In this document: positions 21,245 to 29,920 of the stretch, in pieces
Layout of the letters: each line of letters begins with the position of its first letter
Numbering within the stretch: the first letter of the stretch is position 1
IMG/VR virus record: IMGVR_UViG_3300032322_001295
Span: 23,878 to 87,877 of that record
Source: a virus
DNA: 64,000 bases
Strand: one strand, 5' to 3'
Program-made: the position numbers and the translations under genes
The notes under the pieces: model-generated
Database searches by the model: none
What the model saw: only the letters and a program-made list of their open reading frames with translations
What the model was told of the DNA's origin: nothing

Positions 21245-21706
21245 ATGAAAACGCTAATATTTGTTTTGATGTCTTGTTCTTTGTTTGCTCAGCTAGAAAC
21301 TATTAAGGTTTATGATGGGTTAGACATTTCTTACTTGACAAGAAAAGATACTGTGCTTATGTCGTTACGTAAATGGAATGATGTTGTAGGTATTCTTAGG
21401 GTACAGAATACTGCTATTGTAGATTACAAGTCTTTGTCTGGTAAGTATGAGAAAGATATTAGGGATGCAGAGTTACTGATCACTGAGTACAAGGGTATAG
21501 TTAAGAATCTTGATGAAAGGGTAAACATATACCAGGGGGCGTACAACATGAGTACTGATAAGATAGTTGAGTTAAATAATCTTTGGCAGCAGGGCATGAA
21601 ATATGCAAATAATGAGCGAAAAAGAGGTATCTTTATAGGGACAACCTGGGGCATTATTGGAGGTTTTGCTGCAGGGATTATTACATCAGTTATTTTATTT
21701 AAGTGA
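21245..21706 (+). CDS. Candidate unimolecular spanin
   Basis: A short hydrophobic N-terminus (MKTLIFVLMSC) ends in a possible lipobox with C11, followed by a periplasmic-type coiled coil (about 45-115). A C-terminal membrane span lies at about 128-152, within GIFIGTTWGIIGGFAAGIIT and onward. Lipid anchor plus coiled coil plus C-terminal membrane helix is the u-spanin plan known from phage T1. The signal is short, and an ordinary signal peptidase site after SLFAQ is an alternative. Confidence 0.5.
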   Translation: MKTLIFVLMSCSLFAQLETIKVYDGLDISYLTRKDTVLMSLRKWNDVVGILRVQNTAIVDYKSLSGKYEKDIRDAELLITEYKGIVKNLDERVNIYQGAYNMSTDKIVELNNLWQQGMKYANNERKRGIFIGTTWGIIGGFAAGIITSVILFK

Positions 21707-21707
21707 G

Positions 21708-22124
21708 ATGATAGACGGATATAGAATTTACTTGGACATTGAACCTATGGGTGCTGTACGTACTACGCAAAAGCAGATGTTTAGCGATAAGCGTTACAAG
21801 AAGTATCAGACTTGGAAGGATAACATTTTATTGCTTTGGATTGCAGAACTTATAAAGCTAGGGTTTAAGCCAGAAGAGTTTAAGTTTGACGAAATTAAAA
21901 GTATTGATTTTGTTGTTACTGTTCCTAATGGAAAGAACCTTAGTAAAAAGGTAAAGCAGGAAAGAGAAGATCGTATTGGTAGGCCTCATAAAATAAAGCC
22001 TGACATAGACAATATGTTAAAAGCTTTTATGGATGCTTTGATGAGAGAAGACAGTCACGTTCACACTATTGGTAGAACTCGTAAAGTCTGGGGCGAACAT
22101 GGGCATATAGTTGTGGTTATATAA
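21708..22124 (+). CDS. rusA: RusA-type Holliday junction resolvase
   Basis: Starts at 21708, two bases after the previous stop. The 138-residue protein has the RusA core: a Gly/Arg start (MGAVRTTQKQMF), then GRPHKIKPDIDNMLKAFMDA (91-110) with the acidic pair D99 and D101 and K105. A further Asp follows at 115 and a basic GRTRKVWGE. RusA enzymes cut four-way DNA junctions as dimers and clean up recombination intermediates before packaging. It is the last gene before a strong terminator. Confidence 0.85.
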   Translation: MIDGYRIYLDIEPMGAVRTTQKQMFSDKRYKKYQTWKDNILLLWIAELIKLGFKPEEFKFDEIKSIDFVVTVPNGKNLSKKVKQEREDRIGRPHKIKPDIDNMLKAFMDALMREDSHVHTIGRTRKVWGEHGHIVVVI

Positions 22125-22148
22125 ATGGTTTTTAGATTATTAGTGATG

Positions 22149-22178
22149 GCCTGAGCGTAAAATCTCGGGCTTTTTTTT
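22149..22178 (+). terminator. Rho-independent terminator
   Basis: GCCTGAG (22149-22155) pairs with CTCGGGC (22164-22170), followed by eight T's. It separates the resolvase unit from the morphogenesis operon. Confidence 0.85.
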
Positions 22179-22206
22179 GTTATTATAAATAAATGTGTTA
22201 TGTTCG
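22177..22206 (+). promoter_or_regulatory. Candidate promoter of the morphogenesis operon
   Basis: TTG (22177-22179), a 19-base gap and TATGTTCG (22199-22206), one mismatch from TAnnTTTG, lie right behind the terminator. The resulting transcript would begin near 22212, which favours the gene start at 22225. Confidence 0.45.
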
Positions 22207-22224
22207 CACTATAAAAGCGATTCT

Positions 22225-22776
22225 ATGTTTTATCTTAATATGGGAGAAGTATGTGTTACTCCTGCAGGACAAACGGTACCGGAATACGTAGCTGTTAAAG
22301 GTGAGTTTCCAAAAGAGGTAAAGTTTGCACAGGTGATTACTTACATTTACTTTGTCTATACCAAGAAAGATAACCCTTACTGGCAACTGCCACCGGTAGA
22401 AAGAAGAGAGCAGGTCACTGCAAACTACGGACTGTTTAAAGACTGGTCCAACTGGAAAAACATAGAGAAAACGGAACAGGTTATTAACCTGATTGATTTC
22501 TACAAAAGAATACAGTTGTCCGAAAACGATCTGAATGTCGATATGTTTAAGGCTAAAGCAGAGCACTGGAGAAAGATGTTAATGAGTCTTGACAATACTC
22601 CTGAGGAAGAACTGCAGATATCTAAAGCATTAGAAGTATCTACTAGGTTGTGCGAAGAGTTTAAACTAAAATCTGAAATGGAAACTGGTAACGAGGAACA
22701 GGAAGGATTGTCATTGTATTTATTTGAGATTCCTGAGAATAAAAAACCGTATCACGCAAGAATGAAAATAAGTTAA
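22225..22776 (+). CDS. Unknown protein opening the structural operon
   Basis: Start at 22225 (MFYLNMGEVCVTPAGQTVPE); a longer in-frame start at 22195 would lie inside the promoter. The 183-residue protein is mostly helical after residue 60 with a KAEHWRKMLMSL segment and an acidic region near the end. No domain is recognised. By position a small terminase subunit or scaffold helper is possible, but no helix-turn-helix is evident. Confidence 0.55.
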   Translation: MFYLNMGEVCVTPAGQTVPEYVAVKGEFPKEVKFAQVITYIYFVYTKKDNPYWQLPPVERREQVTANYGLFKDWSNWKNIEKTEQVINLIDFYKRIQLSENDLNVDMFKAKAEHWRKMLMSLDNTPEEELQISKALEVSTRLCEEFKLKSEMETGNEEQEGLSLYLFEIPENKKPYHARMKIS

Positions 22777-22777
22777 T

Positions 22778-23356
22778 ATGGGATTATTCAACCATCATAG
22801 TGATTCTGTTATGTTTAACAATCCTTGTCCTCCGGGTTGTGAAACTTGCTGTCCGTTAGATATACAATTGACATTTGACCCTATTACAAACATACTTACA
22901 TTAACGTACATTTACGATGATGCTACTGTAGTTAGAACTGTAGATCTATCTCATGATTTTGACTTAGAACTTATTTTAAATGGTACAATACTTGAACTTA
23001 CTGGAGAGCATGACGAAACGCAAGTGTTAACATCTGTAGATTTAGCACCAATTATTCCTGTACGTGGTCCATTATGTTATTGCGAAGACAACTTAGTTTA
23101 TTATGATGCTTCTGGTACATTGCTACTAACTGAATACATAATAGTTGTTATCACAGATGGATTAACTTTAACACTACCAGCTACACCGGTATTAGGACAG
23201 ATGTATAAAGTTTATTGTACTGTGCCGGGAACAACAGTAAATGGTAACGTAGGACAAACAATATCTGGTAGTGGAACTTCTGTTAGTATGATACTTGGAG
23301 ATGGAATGATATTTCAATACATTAAAACAAATCAGTGGGGCGTTATAAATCTATAA
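22778..23356 (+). CDS. Fibre-type virion protein with Cys-rich N-terminus
   Basis: The first 30 residues contain a Cys cluster (NPCPPGCETCCPLD). The rest is beta-rich, ending in a compact domain (ITDGLTLTLPATPVLGQMYK through FQYIKTNQWGVINL) of the kind found at the tips of phage fibres. The Cys cluster recurs in the proteins at 26833 and 27279. It is likely a head or tail fibre component. Confidence 0.6.
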   Translation: MGLFNHHSDSVMFNNPCPPGCETCCPLDIQLTFDPITNILTLTYIYDDATVVRTVDLSHDFDLELILNGTILELTGEHDETQVLTSVDLAPIIPVRGPLCYCEDNLVYYDASGTLLLTEYIIVVITDGLTLTLPATPVLGQMYKVYCTVPGTTVNGNVGQTISGSGTSVSMILGDGMIFQYIKTNQWGVINL

Positions 23357-23360
23357 TCAT

Positions 23361-23849
23361 ATGAGTTTATTTTCAACAATACAGGTGTACGAGCAGGATG
23401 GCGCTATAGTATTTAAAATTCCTGCAGACCCGGCACCATATGCTGCATTCCCAAAAGGATCTGTTAAGGTTCGAAACTATGGAGTTTCAGGCTTTTTATT
23501 TGAGCGTGAAGCAGATAATGCAGACATTGCTTTTGTAGAAGAAGCAAATAATATATTAGATATTACTTCTACACCATATGGCGCAACAAGAGATGATGTG
23601 TATGAATTGCTATATCCTGTTTTGTCAACTACGTCAATGCTAGATGAACTTTCTACCTTGGCTAACTTTGACATGATTCCGGGTAACAATATTGATATTA
23701 CTTATTACACTGGTGTTAATGCTGGAAATCCTAGTGGTAATACTAACAATATTTATACTATTGTTTATTCAACAGGTGCGACTGTAGTAGCGACAAAAAC
23801 CTTATCGTATAATGCTGCTGATAATGTTATTAGCGTAATCACAACTTAA
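23361..23849 (+). CDS. Fibre-associated protein, 162 residues
   Basis: Beta-rich with Ala/Asn/Thr-rich sequence and a C-terminal VVATKTLSYNAADNVISVIT stretch typical of phage fibre segments. No family is recognised. It lies between two fibre-type proteins with gaps of only 1-4 bases, so it likely belongs to the same fibre. Confidence 0.5.
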   Translation: MSLFSTIQVYEQDGAIVFKIPADPAPYAAFPKGSVKVRNYGVSGFLFEREADNADIAFVEEANNILDITSTPYGATRDDVYELLYPVLSTTSMLDELSTLANFDMIPGNNIDITYYTGVNAGNPSGNTNNIYTIVYSTGATVVATKTLSYNAADNVISVITT

Positions 23850-23850
23850 T

Positions 23851-25170
23851 ATGGCGTATAAATTTAATCCCGTAACTGGCAAACTTGATTATTACGGTGC
23901 AGGAAATCTTTCAACTGTATTAGGAAATGGTAATACATCGGGTCCTAACGATATAGATTTTGATTCTGGTAGAGGTGTGTTTTTTGATAATGCTTCTAGA
24001 ATAAAAGAAGGAACTACTGATGCTGGAAATGGTGGAGGTAAAGGAATAGCTTTATTTTGCTCTATTGATTACGAGTTAAAATGGGAAGCAGGTAGATTGT
24101 ATGTAATTCAACAAGGTGGTTTTATTATTAGACACTCTTTGTATAATTTTAATATTATACCGACTGCTGCCGATGATTCTACAAAAGGCTATCAGATTGG
24201 ATCCTTGTGGACTTTAGACGATGGTTCTGTTTATTATTGCGCAGACAATACAATGGGGGCAGCGATTTGGGCATTGCAGCAAAATGCAGTTTCGACTTTG
24301 GACCAAGTTTTAGGATCTGGCAATACAGCTAATAATAAATCAATAATTGATATCGATTTTTTGGATTTTGCAACATCATTGGGACATACAGTTGCAGAAA
24401 GTGAGCTTACTTGGAATGATACTGACGGAACCTTGGATTTAGGTCTCAAAGGTGGTTTAATCAATAAGGTTGGTCAGCAATTAGTAGTTCGTGCAAGAAA
24501 TACAAGCGGTTCTTTAATTAGTAAGGGCAGCGTTGTAAAGGTGGTTGGAGTAGCAGGAGGATTTATAGGTATAAACTTGGCACAAGCAGACAATGACACA
24601 AATAGCGCAACAGCATTTGGTATTGTTTCCGAAGACATCGCAAATAATTCTAATGGGTTTGTCACAATCAACGGGATTGTTCACGGAGTTAATACTAATG
24701 CTTATACAGAAGGAGATATTTTGTATCTTAGTCCAACTACACCAGGAGAAATAACAAATGTTAAACCAGTCTCTCCGTCTCACATTGTTATTGTCGGATA
24801 TGTAGCAAAGAAAAGCGCAACAGATGGACATATTTTGCTACATGTTCAGAATGGCTATGAGCTTGATGAGTTGCATAATGTGTTAATAACAACGCCTGAG
24901 AATGGCAATTTTTTAGAGTATAACGGCACACTTTGGGTTAATCGTGGCATTATATATACGGTTGAGTTGATGGATGCATTAACGGTAGATTTTTACGCTC
25001 CATACGATTTAAAAATAAACACAACTACAAATATCAAAAATGCTCCGACAATTACAATTCAAGACGATGGCGCTGCTTATACTTTGACAAATACTATTGC
25101 AGTAGGTAGTAAAATTACGGTAACGGCATCGGTTGCAGGGGTTACAAATCTAAACATAACAAAAGCATAA
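23851..25170 (+). CDS. Phage fibre protein, 439 residues
   Basis: Begins MAYKFNPVTGKLDYYGAG, a start common in fibre proteins of Bacteroidota phages. Long stretches of beta repeats follow (VLGNGNTSGPNDIDFDSG and its relative VLGSGNTANNKSIIDIDF, residues 22-40 and 155-172), then a domain at about 200-330. Composition is Gly/Thr/Asn-rich. It would form part of a head or tail fibre involved in host attachment. Confidence 0.65.
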   Translation: MAYKFNPVTGKLDYYGAGNLSTVLGNGNTSGPNDIDFDSGRGVFFDNASRIKEGTTDAGNGGGKGIALFCSIDYELKWEAGRLYVIQQGGFIIRHSLYNFNIIPTAADDSTKGYQIGSLWTLDDGSVYYCADNTMGAAIWALQQNAVSTLDQVLGSGNTANNKSIIDIDFLDFATSLGHTVAESELTWNDTDGTLDLGLKGGLINKVGQQLVVRARNTSGSLISKGSVVKVVGVAGGFIGINLAQADNDTNSATAFGIVSEDIANNSNGFVTINGIVHGVNTNAYTEGDILYLSPTTPGEITNVKPVSPSHIVIVGYVAKKSATDGHILLHVQNGYELDELHNVLITTPENGNFLEYNGTLWVNRGIIYTVELMDALTVDFYAPYDLKINTTTNIKNAPTITIQDDGAAYTLTNTIAVGSKITVTASVAGVTNLNITKA

Positions 25171-25172
25171 CT

Positions 25173-25793
25173 ATGGACACATATATAAAAGCAGTTCCTC
25201 CAAGCAGCAGTAGAAGCACCGCACAGCTAATGAAAACAGGGCAAACTGTAAGTCAACAAACAGGTGACGATGGTGACTTGGAAGCAGGTAGAAATGTAGA
25301 TTTTACTACATTAGCTGAAAATAATCCTTTTGGAAATACAAACAGATTTACAAGTACAACTGGAAATCAAACATATACAAATACTATAATTATAGATTGG
25401 TCAACTTATAATGGAAACACAGTTTTAGGTTGGAGTAATACATTGAGAGGAGGCACAAGTGCAACTTGGTCGCAAAATATTTCAGCATCATTGCTGTTAA
25501 ACATAGGTGGTTTTTCTTCAGGTTGGAGAATACCAAATATTACTGAATTATTATCAATTATTAGTTTTGGCTTTAATCCTGCTACTTATGTTTTTAATTT
25601 TTTAAATTATAGCCCTTTTAATATTTTAGCAAATTTAAGTACCTCAAGTAGAGCAAGCACAAATACTGTTTATAAAATAAATGTTTCATCAGGTTCAAGT
25701 CCAGCAGCATTTTCGATTGTTGATAGATTTTCTCAAACTAACAGTTATATAGCTTGTAGAACTTTTACAGTAACAGGAACAACACTTTCATAA
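25173..25793 (+). CDS. Lcl/DUF1566-type adhesin
   Basis: The 206-residue protein has GWRIPNITELLSI (about 117-129) and a YIACRTF end (192-198). These match the WRLPT-x-x-EL and C-R-x-F/V landmarks of the DUF1566/Lcl domain, a lectin-like fold related to formylglycine-generating-enzyme folds. Such domains sit at phage fibre tips and bind host surface glycans or proteins. It directly follows the large fibre gene. Confidence 0.65.
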   Translation: MDTYIKAVPPSSSRSTAQLMKTGQTVSQQTGDDGDLEAGRNVDFTTLAENNPFGNTNRFTSTTGNQTYTNTIIIDWSTYNGNTVLGWSNTLRGGTSATWSQNISASLLLNIGGFSSGWRIPNITELLSIISFGFNPATYVFNFLNYSPFNILANLSTSSRASTNTVYKINVSSGSSPAAFSIVDRFSQTNSYIACRTFTVTGTTLS

Positions 25794-25810
25794 CATAAAA
25801 AAATAATACA

Positions 25811-26044
25811 ATGACATACAAGTTTCCACAATTTAATATTGAAATTATAGACCCTTCAGTATTAGTTAGTTTAAATACAATACAAGATAGAGCTCTTGAT
25901 AAACTTTTATCTGTTTTTGTTATCCTAACAACAGATACGGCAGAATTTGGAGTTATTGCTGAAAATATGCCATATGTAAATACTTGGGAAGATAGCGACA
26001 TTCCCGATATGGTTAATATTTGGTTAGCTCAATACGAAGTATAA
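25811..26044 (+). CDS. Unknown small protein, 77 residues
   Basis: Soluble, acidic, with a central helix (SLNTIQDRALDKLLSVFVIL). A fibre chaperone or tail-tip helper is possible given its place after the adhesin; no family is recognised. Confidence 0.5.
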   Translation: MTYKFPQFNIEIIDPSVLVSLNTIQDRALDKLLSVFVILTTDTAEFGVIAENMPYVNTWEDSDIPDMVNIWLAQYEV

Positions 26045-26054
26045 AAAATCTGTT

Positions 26055-26264
26055 ATGTTAGGCGGTATCTTAGATGAAGAAGAAAAATTATATTTGTCTG
26101 ATAAATTTTATGATGAATATAAGCCATTTACTCCTATGTTAGATGCAGAAGATAATTGGATATTACCATTGTATCAAATATTTGAAAACAAAAATATAGA
26201 CTGTTGGTGGGTAAAGCATTTGTCAATAGTTGAGTTTAAGTCACATAATAAATATCAAAATTAA
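26055..26264 (+). CDS. Unknown small acidic protein, 69 residues
   Basis: Highly acidic with many aromatic residues (ILDEEEKLYLSDKFYDEYKP). No family is recognised. It stops one base before the holin-like gene starts. Like the previous gene it may assist fibre assembly. Confidence 0.45.
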   Translation: MLGGILDEEEKLYLSDKFYDEYKPFTPMLDAEDNWILPLYQIFENKNIDCWWVKHLSIVEFKSHNKYQN

Positions 26265-26265
26265 A

Positions 26266-26565
26266 ATGAAATCCTTATTGTTACAAGTACCCCAAGAGAT
26301 AAGCTATCTTACTAACTATGGCATTTTAGGTGTTTTCGCTATTCTCATGATTGGCGTCATATATTTTATGGGAAAACAGTTTTTGGCTTTGCATAAAAAA
26401 AACGAAGCAAGAATACAGGAGTTAGAAAAACGACATGACCAATATATGACAGAAGATCGTGTAAGACTCATTGATACAGTAAATAGTAACAATAATGTTA
26501 TCGAAAACAACACAGCAATGATGAAAAAACTTCTTCACCTTGTCGAAAGACTAGAAAAAAACTAA
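26266..26565 (+). CDS. Holin-like membrane protein with coiled coil
   Basis: Start at 26266 follows the previous stop directly. One membrane span lies at about residues 18-38 (YGILGVFAILMIGVIYFMG), followed by a charged coiled coil (LHKKNEARIQELEKRHDQ). This plan matches BhlA/UviB-type holins of small phage proteins. It would permeabilise the inner membrane at lysis. A spanin-like or structural role cannot be ruled out. Confidence 0.55.
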   Translation: MKSLLLQVPQEISYLTNYGILGVFAILMIGVIYFMGKQFLALHKKNEARIQELEKRHDQYMTEDRVRLIDTVNSNNNVIENNTAMMKKLLHLVERLEKN

Positions 26566-26570
26566 CTAAT

Positions 26571-26849
26571 ATGTTTAACTTCCTTAAAGAAAGCACCGAC
26601 GTATCTAGCATGCGAGTAACATTGTTTATAGGAACACTATGTATATGTCTTTTGACTATTGGTGTTTTTATTTATTTAATGATTCACGCTGTTAAGTGCA
26701 CAGACATTGACTGGTCAGGTATGTCAATCTTTTTGACTAGTTTGGCTGCATTTACCGGAACGCTATTGTACGGAAAAGTACAGCAAAAAAAAGTAGAAAA
26801 ATCTCATCTTGACAATCAAAATATAGAACAAAATGGCCAGAATGTTTAA
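26571..26849 (+). CDS. Second holin-like membrane protein
   Basis: Two membrane spans (about residues 17-38 and 50-68) and a charged C-terminus. The topology fits a class II holin or antiholin. It follows the other holin-like gene by five bases and its end overlaps the next gene by 17 bases. The two may act as a holin/antiholin pair; this is inference from adjacency. Confidence 0.5.
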   Translation: MFNFLKESTDVSSMRVTLFIGTLCICLLTIGVFIYLMIHAVKCTDIDWSGMSIFLTSLAAFTGTLLYGKVQQKKVEKSHLDNQNIEQNGQNV

Positions 26850-27276
26850 CTCAAACAAAGTACGTTCTTTCTTTCAAAAGAAAAAACAAATATTTGTAGA
26901 TGGTTGCTGCGAAGTTACAGAACCTTGTTGCCCTAATGTAGTTTTAGGAAGATATAAAGTTTATTTTGATGATGGCACTATTCCAGTAGAAATTACTGAT
27001 GGACTTTCGTTTTATAAAACACTTGCAAATGGAACAAAATGGGTATTTTATTTAGAAACTATAGGACCGGTTGATGTTGATATTATTAATATACTTGTTA
27101 CACCATCTGTACTTAATACAGTTGTAAATACTCCTGGCACTGCTGTATATCCACCAGGTTTAGGTTTTTATCCTATAATTCAATCTGGTGTTGGTTTTGC
27201 TGGAGGCAACTTTACAGTTACAATTGTAACAGATAGCGGAAACTTTACTTTTACTGCAAACATAACAATGATATAA
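26833..27276 (+). CDS. Virion-type protein with CC motifs, 147 residues
   Basis: N-terminus is basic, then DGCCEVTEPCCPN (about residues 24-36). The remaining 110 residues are strand-rich (TVVNTPGTAVYPPGLGFYPI, GNFTVTIVTDSGNFTFTANI), like an immunoglobulin-type or fibre domain. The same N-terminal arrangement occurs in the next gene, so the two are paralogues. They may be decoration or head-fibre proteins. Confidence 0.55.
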   Translation: MARMFNSNKVRSFFQKKKQIFVDGCCEVTEPCCPNVVLGRYKVYFDDGTIPVEITDGLSFYKTLANGTKWVFYLETIGPVDVDIINILVTPSVLNTVVNTPGTAVYPPGLGFYPIIQSGVGFAGGNFTVTIVTDSGNFTFTANITMI

Positions 27277-27278
27277 TT

Positions 27279-27776
27279 ATGGCAATATTTTCTAAAAACG
27301 CTAACCGCGCTGCTTTATTTGGCAAGCAAAAACTATATGACAAATGCTGCACTCCAGAGGTAGAAGAGTGTTGCTATTCAACAGATCCTTTACCAAGACC
27401 TCCAGCTCCTCCATGTCAAGAATGTGGAATGAATATAGATAAGTTTATGATAATAGATGGAGTAGAATATGAAATTGGAACTCCTGGTTTATCTTTTGAC
27501 ATATCATTGTTACCATTTACTATTGAAGTGTATTTTGAAAATAAAAATCCTTTATGTAATGCAAATTTTCAAGGAAGAATAACAGGAGACACAAGTGAAC
27601 CAAATGTAACTATTAATACACTAGGATTATCAGTAATAGCGCCAAATTCTATTGAACTAGTAGCAACAGTAAATGTAACTAATGGAGTCATTGCAGGAAC
27701 ATATTCTTTTTCTATTTATTATAAGCTTTGTGATGATAATTATGTTGCAACACAATCATTTGAAATAACTGATTAA
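27279..27776 (+). CDS. Virion-type protein with CC motifs, 165 residues
   Basis: Paralogue of the preceding gene: basic start, then KCCTPEVEECCYS, a Pro-rich linker with CQECG, and a strand-rich body (VTINTLGLSVIAPNSIELVA) resembling an immunoglobulin-like domain. The paired Cys could bind zinc or form disulfides once the virion is outside the cell. It lies two bases before the terminase gene. Confidence 0.55.
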   Translation: MAIFSKNANRAALFGKQKLYDKCCTPEVEECCYSTDPLPRPPAPPCQECGMNIDKFMIIDGVEYEIGTPGLSFDISLLPFTIEVYFENKNPLCNANFQGRITGDTSEPNVTINTLGLSVIAPNSIELVATVNVTNGVIAGTYSFSIYYKLCDDNYVATQSFEITD

Positions 27777-27778
27777 TA

Positions 27779-29920
27779 ATGGCAAATAACGTCATAGACA
27801 TTGCCGGATATAAAATAAATGCTCAATCAAATATTATTCTTGATGGCACTAAACCAGTCAACAAAAGATATTATAGATCTTCTTTGTTGCCTGAGAACAT
27901 ATCCTGCTATGACGACCACATGTGTAAGTTTCAAAACGTAGAGTTGTTTCAGCCAGTTATTTATGACCTTGACAACCCTATGCCAAAATACAATCGCGCG
28001 TGGGAAGTATATGACAATCCAAATATTAAAAAGAAAAAATTGATACGTATTAACTTTCCAAGGCATTACATGGAATGGTGGTACGAGCAGCGCAGAAGAT
28101 GTATCGATGGTTACACTACTGGCGGTGTATATCTTACTGGGGCAAACTATTGGTATTTAAACTTTTGGCGCATTAAGACTAAAGAGAAAGGTGCCGGTCT
28201 TATACCGCCAAGGTTTATTGACATGGACAAAGAGTTTTTTGATTTACTAGAACAAGCAAAAACAAATGACAAAAACTTATTATGCCTTAAGCGACGTCAG
28301 ATTGGTTTTACAGAAAAAATGGCAGCGTTATGCGCGCTCGAAGCATTACTATATCCATCATCGCAGACGCTAATAGTTGCTGGTCTTGATGATTACGCTA
28401 TTAACTGTTTCAATAAAGTTGTTATGGGTATTGATGCTTTGTCGCCATACTCACAAGAGCAATCAGGCAGAGAGTTCTTTAAGCGTAAGCTAAAAGATAT
28501 TCCCCAATATGTTAAGTTTGGCTTTGAAGCAACAAGTGTACAGAAAGGATATTTGTCAGAGATATTTGCCATCACTACTAAAGACAACGCACAAGCCGCA
28601 TCTGGTAAATCTCCTACCTTAGTGTTTATGGAAGAAGCTGGTATCAATCCGCTTTTAAAGCGTGTGTACAATATGATACAGCCATCTATTGAAGAAAATG
28701 GTAAACAAAATGGGCGTATTAATGTCATAGTTGGTACCGGTGGTGAAATGAAAAAAGGTGTAGCAGATCTTATGGATATGTTTTACAAACCAGACAAGTA
28801 TAATCTTTTGGCAGTGCAAAACATTTATGAGCCTGGCGCAGAAAATACAAGATGTTGTCCGTTTTTTCCTGCGTGGTATTTTTATGTTATGGATAACGAT
28901 GGCAATAGCTATAAAGAACCATCATTAGAACTTATTAAGCAGAAGCGTAAAAAGATTGGTAACAACAAAAAGGATTTGCACGAAAACAAAACACAGATGC
29001 CATTAACTCCAACTGAGGCGTTTAGTTCATCTGGATTGTCACCATTCAATACAGAAAAGTTAGAAAGGCAATTGCAAAAGTTATTGTCTGAAGAGTGGGA
29101 AGATAAGTTACAGCAAGGTAAGTTTGAAGAAATAGTAGAGAATAGTAAAATAGTTGGTGTGCGTTGGATTGCAGCGCCAATGGGCATGGAAGATGCAATA
29201 GATCATGAGGGTGACTTTATGTATCCATTTATTATTGTTGAACATCCTGATAGGCCCGAACACGTAAGTTCTGTTGGATATGAATATTACACTGGTTCTG
29301 GAAATATTCAAGGTTTGTATGGTGCCGGCACTGACTCTTACGATAAAGACGAAGCAAACGCATCAGATTCTGAAGGTTCATTTGTTGTGATGAAAGGATA
29401 TCACTCATCAAACAAAACATCAATGATGCCTGTTGCTAGATTGACATGGCGCCCGGTAAAGAAAGAAAAGTTTTACAAACAGACAGCATTGGCTTGTATG
29501 TATTATGGCGATTGCGAGAACTTGATAGAGTGGTCAAACATTGCTATTTTTGACTGGTACAAAAATAATGACTTTGACCATTTGTTGAAAGAAAGGCCCG
29601 AAATAGCTTATGCTACAATAAAGGATAGTAAAGTAAATAATAGATTTGGTGTTGACCCTAATACTAAACCGGTATGGATTGAACACTTTTCATCTTATGT
29701 GGAAGATTATGCAGACAATATATATGACCTTGTAATAGTTCAAAAGCTAAGAGATTTTCGCTCTAAAGATCATAACTGTGACATTACCATATCAGTTATG
29801 TTAGCATATGAAGGTATATTGGATGACATAAAAAAAGGTTATGATAAGGTGGTAGAGTCAACAAATAGTATTATGTTTACAGGATTTATGAAAAGAAACG
29901 GCAGATTACAAAGAGTATGA
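27779..29920 (+). CDS. terL: Terminase large subunit
   Basis: The 713-residue protein powers DNA packaging into the head. The ATPase part has an adenine/Walker A-like KRRQIGFTEK (171-180) and Walker B LVFMEEAG (281-288). The RNase H-like nuclease part has AGTDSYD with D519, an acidic CENLIEW (579-585) and D668 in HNCDITISVM. Length and order fit crAss-like TerL. It overlaps the portal gene by 4 bases (ATGA), so motor and portal are cotranslated. Confidence 0.92.
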   Translation: MANNVIDIAGYKINAQSNIILDGTKPVNKRYYRSSLLPENISCYDDHMCKFQNVELFQPVIYDLDNPMPKYNRAWEVYDNPNIKKKKLIRINFPRHYMEWWYEQRRRCIDGYTTGGVYLTGANYWYLNFWRIKTKEKGAGLIPPRFIDMDKEFFDLLEQAKTNDKNLLCLKRRQIGFTEKMAALCALEALLYPSSQTLIVAGLDDYAINCFNKVVMGIDALSPYSQEQSGREFFKRKLKDIPQYVKFGFEATSVQKGYLSEIFAITTKDNAQAASGKSPTLVFMEEAGINPLLKRVYNMIQPSIEENGKQNGRINVIVGTGGEMKKGVADLMDMFYKPDKYNLLAVQNIYEPGAENTRCCPFFPAWYFYVMDNDGNSYKEPSLELIKQKRKKIGNNKKDLHENKTQMPLTPTEAFSSSGLSPFNTEKLERQLQKLLSEEWEDKLQQGKFEEIVENSKIVGVRWIAAPMGMEDAIDHEGDFMYPFIIVEHPDRPEHVSSVGYEYYTGSGNIQGLYGAGTDSYDKDEANASDSEGSFVVMKGYHSSNKTSMMPVARLTWRPVKKEKFYKQTALACMYYGDCENLIEWSNIAIFDWYKNNDFDHLLKERPEIAYATIKDSKVNNRFGVDPNTKPVWIEHFSSYVEDYADNIYDLVIVQKLRDFRSKDHNCDITISVMLAYEGILDDIKKGYDKVVESTNSIMFTGFMKRNGRLQRV

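Noticed and set aside
25173-25793. Diversity-generating retroelement target
   Set aside because: The lectin-like fold is suggestive, but no reverse transcriptase, template repeat or second near-copy of the 3' end is present in the window.
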